DNA of 16,599 nt from MWAR01 sp036567845 (GTDB lineage Bacteria > Muiribacteriota > Ozemobacteria > Ozemobacterales > Ozemobacteraceae), in contig DATCTT010000051.1 of the NCBI GenBank assembly GCA_036567845.1, positions 1-16,599 on the forward strand, read 5' to 3'. Below the pieces are notes generated by a model that ran no database searches, was not told the origin of the DNA, and worked only from the letters and a program-made list of their open reading frames with translations. Of this stretch, positions 6,743 through 12,828 are shown in pieces (position 1 is the first letter of the stretch; each line of letters opens with the position of its first letter). The position numbers and the translations under genes were made by a program.

Positions 6743-7267
6743 ATGCTTGTCAGTTGCCCCGAATGCTCGGAAGCTCTTTCCTCGTTTGCCGATATCTGCC
6801 CGCATTGCGGCTATCCGGTCGAAGCGCTCGGCATCGGCAAAACCCCCGATGGGGAACCGCATATCGCCCTGACCGGCCCTGCCGTGGAACAGGATGAGAA
6901 GTATCAGAGAAACCGGTTCGAAGCCAAATTCCGGATCGTCTACAAGGAAATCCGCATCATGCGCGAGAAGGCCGATGACATCGCTGGCTGGCTGTTCACC
7001 CGGCACAGATATACCGATCAGGAGTTGCTGGAATCTGAGCATCTGGTCAAACTGGACTCGTATTTCCGGAAGATCGACGATGATGCGAGCAACCTCTTTT
7101 GCTCGGGCAACTCACCGGAAATAGCGAAATCTATTTATTACGATCTGCGCAAACAGGCCGCAAAGGATATCTCGGAACTCAAGAACAGTCTCTCGTCCAG
7201 GCCCCTCACCTGGTGGGAGCGGATTCTCTCGATTTTCAAGTCCCTGCTCCTCAGGCTCGGCATGTAG
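6743..7267 (+). CDS. Zinc-ribbon protein with helical domain and hydrophobic tail
   Basis: A 174-residue protein starting MLVSCPECSEALSSFADICPHCGYPV, a zinc ribbon with C5, C8, C19 and C22. Residues about 50-150 are predicted mostly helical and charged. The C-terminal segment TWWERILSIFKSLLLRLGM (156-174) is an amphipathic or hydrophobic helix that could touch the membrane. It follows the split zinc-ribbon gene by 56 bases on the same strand, and both have the same ribbon-then-helices plan, so they look like diverged relatives in one unit. GGAG lies upstream of the ATG. Zinc ribbons of this form occur at the start of many bacterial membrane or regulatory proteins. I cannot assign a function. 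Confidence 0.8.
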   Translation: MLVSCPECSEALSSFADICPHCGYPVEALGIGKTPDGEPHIALTGPAVEQDEKYQRNRFEAKFRIVYKEIRIMREKADDIAGWLFTRHRYTDQELLESEHLVKLDSYFRKIDDDASNLFCSGNSPEIAKSIYYDLRKQAAKDISELKNSLSSRPLTWWERILSIFKSLLLRLGM

Positions 7268-7454
7268 CCTCCCCTCAGCCCTTCATCCACTTCAGGAATG
7301 CACCCCGGCATCCTTCGGAAGCTGCACCATCTGTATCATCTGGAGATGGGCCACGATTGGGGTTCGAACAGCCCCGATTCTTCGATGGTGCCTGTCTTTC
7401 TGGGATTTCCCGGGGAAGATCCCGTCTGGATGGCAACGGGCGTCGGAGAACCCA

Positions 7455-7484
7455 TTGCCAGAAACGCCCTTCCCGTGCTATTCT
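7455..7484 (+). promoter_or_regulatory. Promoter of the tRNA-Leu gene
   Basis: The -35 TTGCCA (7455-7460), an 18-base spacer and -10 TATTCT (7479-7484) end 9 bases before the first base of the mature tRNA. Transcription would thus begin only a few bases upstream of it. Confidence 0.6.
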
Positions 7485-7493
7485 CTGGGTGTT

Positions 7494-7578
7494 GCCGGAA
7501 TGGCGGAATTGGCAGACGCACGGGACTCAAAATCCCGCGCCCCCTAAAGGCGTGTCGGTTCGACCCCGACTTCCGGCA
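7494..7578 (+). tRNA. tRNA-Leu (anticodon CAA)
   Basis: A complete 85-base class II tRNA. The acceptor stem is GCCGGAA/TTCCGGC (7494-7500, 7571-7577) with discriminator A7578. The D stem is GCG/CGC. The anticodon stem is CGGGA/TCCCG with loop CTCAAAA and anticodon CAA at 7528-7530. The long variable arm is CGCC/GGCG (7538-7552). The T stem is GTCGG/CCGAC with loop TTCGACC. The next three bases are CCG, so the 3' CCA is not encoded and must be added by tRNA nucleotidyltransferase. It reads UUG codons. Confidence 0.97.
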
Positions 7579-7581
7579 CCG

Positions 7582-7621
7582 AACCGAACCGCCGCTTCCA
7601 ATCGGAAGCGGCGGTTCGGTT
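7582..7621. terminator. 18-bp perfect hairpin between tRNA-Leu and ackA
   Basis: AACCGAACCGCCGCTTCC pairs perfectly with its complement around the loop AATC. It starts four bases after the tRNA and ends 14 bases before the ackA stop, so it can act on both convergent transcripts. Neither side has a long T run (only TTGTT on the plus side), so its termination strength is uncertain. Confidence 0.7.
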
Positions 7622-7635
7622 GTTCCGGGCATCCA

Positions 7636-8895
7636 TCACACGCGCACGTCGGTCGAGCGGCGGCTGTGCTCCTGGGCCACGGGGAAAACGAGATCGCAGA
7701 CGTCAAGCGCAATCTGCAGTTCCTCGTTCGTCGGGACGACCATCACGGTCGTCGGCGAGTAGGGATGAGAGATGATTCCTTCTTGCGAGCCCATCTTGCG
7801 GTTCATCTCGTAATCCATGAAAATGCCGATATTCTCGAGACGGTGGCAGATCCGCTCCCGCATCTTCCAGCCGTGCTGGCCAATGCCGCCGGTGAACACG
7901 AACAGATCCACCTTGACCAGCGTCGCCATGTAGGCCCCGACATAATGCCGGACGCGATGCGCATAGGCCTCGAGCGCCTGCGTGGCTGCCTGGTCGCCGT
8001 TTTCCGAGGCCTTCTCGAGATCGCGGAGATCGTTGGAAATTCCTGACAGGCCCAGCAGGCCGCTCTTCTTGTTCAGGATCGTATTCAGCTGTTTGGCGGT
8101 GTATCCTCGGTCGTTGAGGTAGAAGAGAATGGCCGGGTCGATGTCGCCGCTGCGAGTGCCCATGATCAGCCCTTCGAGCGGGGTGAACCCCATTGACGTG
8201 TCGACAGACCTGCCGCTCTCGATCGCCGTGATCGAAGCCCCGTTGCCCAGATGTGCCGAGATCACGTTCGTGTTCTCGGGGGACCGCTTCATCAGACCGA
8301 TCGCGCGTGCCGAAACATACCGGTGGCTGGTTCCGTGAAATCCATAGCGCCTGATACGGTATTCATCGTAAAACTCGCGTGGAAGCGCATACATATAGGC
8401 AGCGGGCGGCATCGTCTGGTGGAACGCCGTGTCGAACACCGCGACCTGCGGAACATCGGGCAGCAGCTCTTTTGCCGCCCGGATGCCGGTCAGATTCGGC
8501 GGATTGTGCAGGGGGGCGAGCTCGACGCACTTCTCCACCGTCTCGATCACATCGTCGGTGATCACGACCGACGAGGCATACTTTTCGCCGCCGTGGACGA
8601 CCCGATGACCGATTCCGGCGATCTGGCGGATGTCATCGATGATCCCGTGGTGATCGTCAGCCAGGTGCTTCGCCACCAGCTCCATGGCCGATCGGTGGTC
8701 GGGAATCGCCTGCTCATGCTCGAACTTGCCTCCCGGCGTGCTCTGCTCGATCCGGCCGACCGGTTCCCCGATCCGCTCGACCAGGCCGCGACCGAGACTT
8801 TCCCGGTGTGGCATGCGGAACACTTCGTATTTGAGGGAACTGCTGCCGCAGTTGAGAACCAGAACCAGCTTTTCATCTGCTTTCTGGGATTCCAT
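7636..8895 (-). CDS. ackA: Acetate kinase
   Basis: A 419-residue cytoplasmic enzyme that reversibly converts acetate and ATP to acetyl phosphate and ADP. The ASKHA-fold residues known from acetate kinase are present: VLNCGSSSLKYEVF (13-26, Asn15, Lys22), GHRVVHGG with Arg98, VFDTAFHQTMP with Asp155, YGFHGTSH with His187, AHLGNGAS, MGTRSGD with Arg248 and PTNEEL with Glu391. The nucleotide-site loop reads FTGGIGQHGWKMRERIC, where relatives usually have a GIGENS-type sequence. Its usual partner, phosphotransacetylase, is not next to it here. The start ATG at 8895 follows AGGAG and AAGGA boxes. The C-terminal tail (about 405-419) is short and charged. Length and motifs indicate a functional enzyme. 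Confidence 0.97.
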   Translation of the reverse strand: MESQKADEKLVLVLNCGSSSLKYEVFRMPHRESLGRGLVERIGEPVGRIEQSTPGGKFEHEQAIPDHRSAMELVAKHLADDHHGIIDDIRQIAGIGHRVVHGGEKYASSVVITDDVIETVEKCVELAPLHNPPNLTGIRAAKELLPDVPQVAVFDTAFHQTMPPAAYMYALPREFYDEYRIRRYGFHGTSHRYVSARAIGLMKRSPENTNVISAHLGNGASITAIESGRSVDTSMGFTPLEGLIMGTRSGDIDPAILFYLNDRGYTAKQLNTILNKKSGLLGLSGISNDLRDLEKASENGDQAATQALEAYAHRVRHYVGAYMATLVKVDLFVFTGGIGQHGWKMRERICHRLENIGIFMDYEMNRKMGSQEGIISHPYSPTTVMVVPTNEELQIALDVCDLVFPVAQEHSRRSTDVRV

Positions 8896-8944
8896 TCCTT
8901 ATCCTTCTCCTGTTCCGGCCATAAACGGGCGCGGCCGACATGCA

Positions 8945-8973
8945 ACCATAAGCCATGCCTCTCGACAGGTCAA
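8945..8973 (-). promoter_or_regulatory. ackA: Promoter of ackA
   Basis: On the minus strand the -35 is TTGACC (8973-8968), the spacer is 17 bases and the -10 is TATGGT (8950-8945), about 50 bases before the ackA start. Confidence 0.65.
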
Positions 8974-9008
8974 GTCGGCATCTCCGCGACGAAACGTATT
9001 CTTCCGTG

Positions 9009-9038
9009 TTGTTCGAAACGACAGGGCTGGGTTACTCT
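9009..9038 (+). promoter_or_regulatory. Candidate promoter of the S9 peptidase gene
   Basis: The -35 TTGTTC (9009-9014), an 18-base spacer and a weak -10 TACTCT (9033-9038) lie 30 bases before the start codon and diverge from the ackA promoter. Confidence 0.4.
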
Positions 9039-9068
9039 GGGCGGAGTCAGACGAAAGGAGGGCTCTCG

Positions 9069-11171
9069 ATGCCCGCCAGGACCCCCAGGCAGCCCCGAAA
9101 ACCGTCGAAGACCGGCGCTTCCCGCGCCACCACGAAGCGCGCCCATCCGAAAACACCCCTCACTCCCGAGGATCTTTCGAAATTCGTGCAGGTCGAGGAC
9201 TGTCGTATCGCCCCGGAGGGCGGTACGATCCTCTTCACCCGCCGCCATATCGACGACAAGAACAAGACGGTTACGAACCTCTGGACCGTCGCAACGGACG
9301 GCCGATCCCCTCCGCGTCAGTTCACGGCCGGCGGAAAAGACGGTCACGGCCGCTTTTCCCCCGATGGTCGCCACGTCGCCTTCGTCAGCAGCCGCGACAA
9401 GGCTCCCCCGCAGCTCTGGATGATCAGCCGCACCGGCGGCGAGGCGATCCAGCTCACGAACTTCCCGGAAGGCTCGATCGGCGAGTTCCGCTGGTCGCCT
9501 GATGGCCGGAGCATCGCTGTCTCCTTCCGGGAGCAGGACCCGGACTGGACGGAAAAAGCCCGCAAGGAACGTGAATCGAAGGGCCTCAGCACCCCGCCGC
9601 GCGTGCTGGACAACCTCTGGTTCCGTCTCGACGGCGATGGATATTTCAATAGCTCACGCTATCATCTTTATATTGTCGATGCCGCCAACGGCTCGTTCCG
9701 GAAACTTTTCGACCGTGCGCCGCTCGGCATCGGAAGTTTCGACTGGTCCCCCGACGGTCGTGAACTCGTCGTGGTCGCGAACCAGGACCCGGCGGCGCTC
9801 GCGAAGCCCTGGAAAACCCGGCTGATCCTCGTCGACGCAAAGTCCGGCCGTTCCCGCCCGGTCCCCGGCCAGCCCGACGGGATGCGAAACATCGTCGTCT
9901 GGGCGCCCGATGGTACCCTGATCGCCTTCACCGGCACCATGGGCCGGCAGGAGGTCTGGCGTGCGGTGAACCAGCACCTGTTCGTCGTCGATCCGCGCAC
10001 CGGTGCCCAGCGCTGCGTGACGGAAGGCGCTGACGTCTGCCTCGAGTCCGCCGTCCTGAGCGATACGCGGGAAGCCGACTTCGTTCCGGTCATCCACTGG
10101 ACCCCCGACTCCCGCTGGATCTGGTTCGAGGCCGGCACCGAAGGAACCAGACGCCTGGCCCGCGTCCCGATCGCGGGTGGCGAACTGGAATGGCTCACCG
10201 ACGGTCCCGACCAGGCGTCCTTCGGGGGCTTTTCCGCCGACGGTTCACGGCTCGCGATGCGCCGGGGAAGCCCGGTCGACCTCGATGAAATAGCCATTGG
10301 TATTGTTTCTCCCGAGGGCACGCTTTCAGCGAGGCCCCTGACGAGCTTCAACCACCAGCTCCTCGCGGGTGCCGCCCTCGCGAAGCCAGAATCGCACTGG
10401 GTCGAGTCCGCCGACGGAACCCGCGTTCAGCTCTGGGTGATGAAGCCCGTCGGCTTCACCGCAGGCAAAAAATACCCGGCCCTGCTGGAGATCCACGGGG
10501 GCCCGCACGCCCAGTACGGCGGCCGGTTCTTCCACGAGTTCCAGATGCTTGCTGCGGCAGGCTACGTCGTCGTCTTCAGCAACCCGCGCGGAAGCAAGGG
10601 CTACGGCGAGGCGTTCGCGGATCAGATCTGCGGCGACTGGGGAAATGCCGACTGGCAGGACATGCAGGCCGTCATCGCCTGGATGCGGAAGCGCACTTAC
10701 GTCGATCCGAAGCGGATGGGCGTGTTGGGCGGCAGCTACGGCGGCTACATGACGAACTGGATCATCAGCCACTCCGACGCCTTCGCCGCCGCCGTCTCGG
10801 ACCGATGCGTCAGCAACCTCGTCAGCATGGCCGGCAACAGCGACTACCCGATCGTCCCCGACTCCTACTGGCCCGGCAACGCCTGGGACCGGCCGGAGGA
10901 TTTGTGGAACCAGAGCCCGCTCAAGTATGCCGGCGCGATCCGCACCCCAACCCTGTTCATCCACAGCGAAGGGGATCTGCGGTGCAATATCGAGCAAGCC
11001 GAACAGATGTTCACCGCCCTCCAGCTTCGGGGCATCCCGAGCCGCCTGGTCCGCTATCCGGCCTCGACCAGCCACGGCATGAGCCGCAACGGCCCGGCCG
11101 ATCTCCGCATCCACCGGCTCCGCCAGATCCTCGGCTGGTTCGACCGTTGGCTGAAACCCGCCCGCGGATAA
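9069..11171 (+). CDS. S9-family serine peptidase (acylaminoacyl-peptidase / YuxL-like)
   Basis: A 700-residue prolyl-oligopeptidase-family enzyme. The N-terminal half (about 35-420) has repeated beta-propeller motifs of the FSPDGRHVAF and WSPDGRSIAV type. The C-terminal alpha/beta-hydrolase domain (about 440-700) holds the triad: Ser556 in GGSYGGYM, Asp636 in HSEGDLRCNIEQAEQ and His669 in SHGMSRNG. LEIHGGPHAQYG is the typical oxyanion-region signature. The family cleaves short peptides, or acylated residues from peptide N-termini. No signal peptide is present, so it is probably cytoplasmic. The first 30 residues are basic and Pro-rich and look disordered. ATG 9069 follows AGGAGG by 7 bases and is preferred over an in-frame ATG at 8955, which would overlap the ackA promoter. 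A terminator follows directly. Confidence 0.93.
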   Translation: MPARTPRQPRKPSKTGASRATTKRAHPKTPLTPEDLSKFVQVEDCRIAPEGGTILFTRRHIDDKNKTVTNLWTVATDGRSPPRQFTAGGKDGHGRFSPDGRHVAFVSSRDKAPPQLWMISRTGGEAIQLTNFPEGSIGEFRWSPDGRSIAVSFREQDPDWTEKARKERESKGLSTPPRVLDNLWFRLDGDGYFNSSRYHLYIVDAANGSFRKLFDRAPLGIGSFDWSPDGRELVVVANQDPAALAKPWKTRLILVDAKSGRSRPVPGQPDGMRNIVVWAPDGTLIAFTGTMGRQEVWRAVNQHLFVVDPRTGAQRCVTEGADVCLESAVLSDTREADFVPVIHWTPDSRWIWFEAGTEGTRRLARVPIAGGELEWLTDGPDQASFGGFSADGSRLAMRRGSPVDLDEIAIGIVSPEGTLSARPLTSFNHQLLAGAALAKPESHWVESADGTRVQLWVMKPVGFTAGKKYPALLEIHGGPHAQYGGRFFHEFQMLAAAGYVVVFSNPRGSKGYGEAFADQICGDWGNADWQDMQAVIAWMRKRTYVDPKRMGVLGGSYGGYMTNWIISHSDAFAAAVSDRCVSNLVSMAGNSDYPIVPDSYWPGNAWDRPEDLWNQSPLKYAGAIRTPTLFIHSEGDLRCNIEQAEQMFTALQLRGIPSRLVRYPASTSHGMSRNGPADLRIHRLRQILGWFDRWLKPARG

Positions 11172-11174
11172 AAC

Positions 11175-11216
11175 GAACGCCCCTTCCGAAAAACCGGAAG
11201 GGGCGTTTTCTATTTC
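11175..11216. terminator. Bidirectional Rho-independent terminator
   Basis: ACGCCCCTTCCG (11177-11188) pairs perfectly with CGGAAGGGGCGT (11195-11206) around a six-base A-rich loop. T-rich tails flank it on both strands (TTTTCTATTTC on plus, CGTTTTATCC on minus). It serves the S9 peptidase gene and the convergent exported-protein gene. Confidence 0.9.
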
Positions 11217-11223
11217 TTGATTT

Positions 11224-11775
11224 TTACGGCAGCTTCTTTTCCACAAGCTCCATCGTGGTCTCGCTCTTCATCGGCGCCGTCATCAGCGTCACCATCTTCA
11301 CAAGACCGCCGGGGACCTCGTCTGAAGCCCAGACCTTCGTGCTCACCTCGGCGCCCTGCTGGGTCATCTTCGACTCGATCACCCGGCACTTGAACGTCCC
11401 GGCCGGAACGGTCACCTGCTCCTCGCCCGCCTTCGCATCGGCCTTGATCATCTCGGCCATCTTCGGGTCGACCTTGGCATTCTCGATCTTCGCCGCATGA
11501 TCCATCCTCGTGGGCGGAAGCTCCATCTTGTTGCCGGCGACCATCGAGGAGCCACCCATTTCGACGACGAGCTTCTCGGGCGTCAGCTCGACGAGCTTGT
11601 AGGTGATCTCGCTCTCGGTCTTCATGTTGGCCACTTCCGACACCTGCTTGTATTTCAGCTCGGCCCCGATCTTGAACTTTGACCAGACGGCATACGAGGG
11701 GTTGTCCACCAGATCGGCCGCGAAGGCGGTGGAGACGGTCAGCAGGGCCATGAGAACGAATGCGAAACGCTTCAT
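11224..11775 (-). CDS. Small exported protein of unknown function
   Basis: A 183-residue protein with a clear signal peptide (MKRFAFVLMALLTVSTAFA, cleavage likely after residue 19). The mature part of about 164 residues is rich in beta strand and Lys/Glu/Met. Features include WSKFKIGAELKYKQVSE (31-47), LVELTPEKLVVEMGG (61-75), VPAGTFKCRVIESKM (123-137) and VWASDEVPGGLVKMVT (148-163). The pattern 'property - VPAGTFKCR - WASDEVPGGLVK' resembles exported beta-barrel or clam-like domains of the DUF3108 kind, but I cannot confirm that. There is a single cysteine (Cys130) and no lipobox. AAGGAG lies 7 bases before the ATG, and there is a strong dedicated promoter, so it is probably well expressed. 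It shares a terminator with the convergent S9 peptidase. Confidence 0.85.
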   Translation of the reverse strand: MKRFAFVLMALLTVSTAFAADLVDNPSYAVWSKFKIGAELKYKQVSEVANMKTESEITYKLVELTPEKLVVEMGGSSMVAGNKMELPPTRMDHAAKIENAKVDPKMAEMIKADAKAGEEQVTVPAGTFKCRVIESKMTQQGAEVSTKVWASDEVPGGLVKMVTLMTAPMKSETTMELVEKKLP

Positions 11776-11807
11776 CGTGATGCTCCTTCGGTTTGACGTG
11801 TGAGCCG

Positions 11808-11836
11808 ATTGTATCCCGCCCCGCCCCCCCTGTAAA
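11808..11836 (-). promoter_or_regulatory. Promoter of the exported-protein gene, with G-rich spacer
   Basis: On the minus strand the -35 is TTTACA (11836-11831), the spacer is 17 bases and the -10 is TACAAT (11813-11808). Both boxes match five of six consensus bases. The spacer is GGGGGGGCGGGGCGGGA, almost entirely G. It sits between the DUF1848 stop and the exported-protein start. Confidence 0.75.
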
Positions 11837-11850
11837 GTTGGAAGAAGCCT

Positions 11851-12807
11851 TCAGGGAACGATGGCATCCCCGCCCGGGTCATGCCCCCGGGCGTTGCGTG
11901 CCGCGGCGGCAGGCGAGGTGTTGGCATAACAGTAGACGCAACCATACGAACACGTATTGTATCTTCCGATATCTTTGCTCATGACGCAGCCGCAGGCGGG
12001 CCGCTGTCCCGGATCCTTCGGCGCAATAGCGAGAAACCGCATCAACCGCTCGTCCCCCGGGAACAGGCGACGCAGCAGGCCGCCGTCGATGCAGGCCCCG
12101 TGCCGGATCCCGAATGCCGAGAGATCGCACGTCTCGGCGCAGCTGCTCACCTCGAGCCCGAACTCGCGCCCGATCTCCGCCATGCCGGCGGCCACCACAC
12201 GCATCGCAGGCTCGTCCCACTCCCGCCAGGCCACGCCGAGGGCCGCCATGTTCCGCTCGACCCGCCGATACGAACGGATATCCGCGAAGCTGAACACCAG
12301 CTGCTCCGTCAGACCACGCAGGCGCCGGGCGACGGACCTGGTCCGCTCGAGCAACCCGTCGACACCCAGACCGTCGAGCAGCACCAGCGGATCCGCCCGC
12401 CAGACGATCCGGGCCGGGCCAACCAGCCGGGAGACGGCCTCGAACACGGCAAGTCTGTTCCCGAGCGGCGGAAGACCGGGTTCCAACCCCTCATTTCCGT
12501 AATCGTTCAGGGTGTGGCTCAGATACCAGCCGATCCCGCCGAAGGCCCCCGAATACTCGAGCAGCAACCGCGGATCCTTCGACCAGAACACGATCGCGCG
12601 CACCTCGGCGAGATGTATATATTGACTTTTATTGTTGAACGGGTTCACCCACCGGAGATATCCGGCCCGGAATCGGTTCGCCAGCCAGGGAATGAAAAAC
12701 GCCGGAATATCCGTAGACCGGCTCGCTGAGAGGATGACCGGTGCGACGGCCTCGCGCTGCCCCTCCGGCGTCTCGACAACGGCCCGCTCCCACGACGTCC
12801 GTCTCAT
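11851..12807 (-). CDS. DUF1848 family protein with C-terminal CxxxCxxC motif
   Basis: A 318-residue protein that I recognise as DUF1848 by ILSASRSTDIPAFFIPWLANRFRAGYLRWVNPFN (25-58) and by the C-terminal block CGCVMSKDIGRYNTCSYGC, ending VYCYAN (272-296). Eight cysteines cluster in the last hundred residues: C223, C227, C239, C272, C274, C286, C290 and C293. The last three form CxxxCxxC, the spacing used by radical-SAM enzymes for a 4Fe-4S cluster, although here it lies at the C-terminus and not near the start of a TIM barrel. The family's reaction is not known to me. The start ATG lies 21 bases after the stop of the large cNMP-ParA-TPR gene, with only a weak GGGGG upstream, so translational coupling is likely. 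The first 22 residues precede the usual DUF1848 start, so a later start is possible. Confidence 0.85.
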   Translation of the reverse strand: MRRTSWERAVVETPEGQREAVAPVILSASRSTDIPAFFIPWLANRFRAGYLRWVNPFNNKSQYIHLAEVRAIVFWSKDPRLLLEYSGAFGGIGWYLSHTLNDYGNEGLEPGLPPLGNRLAVFEAVSRLVGPARIVWRADPLVLLDGLGVDGLLERTRSVARRLRGLTEQLVFSFADIRSYRRVERNMAALGVAWREWDEPAMRVVAAGMAEIGREFGLEVSSCAETCDLSAFGIRHGACIDGGLLRRLFPGDERLMRFLAIAPKDPGQRPACGCVMSKDIGRYNTCSYGCVYCYANTSPAAAARNARGHDPGGDAIVP

Positions 12808-12828
12808 ACCGGCGCCCCCAGAGCCGGG

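Noticed and set aside
7099..8046. Plus-strand open frame running through the tRNA gene into ackA
   Set aside because: It crosses a tRNA and a terminator hairpin and lies antisense to ackA, so it is not coding.
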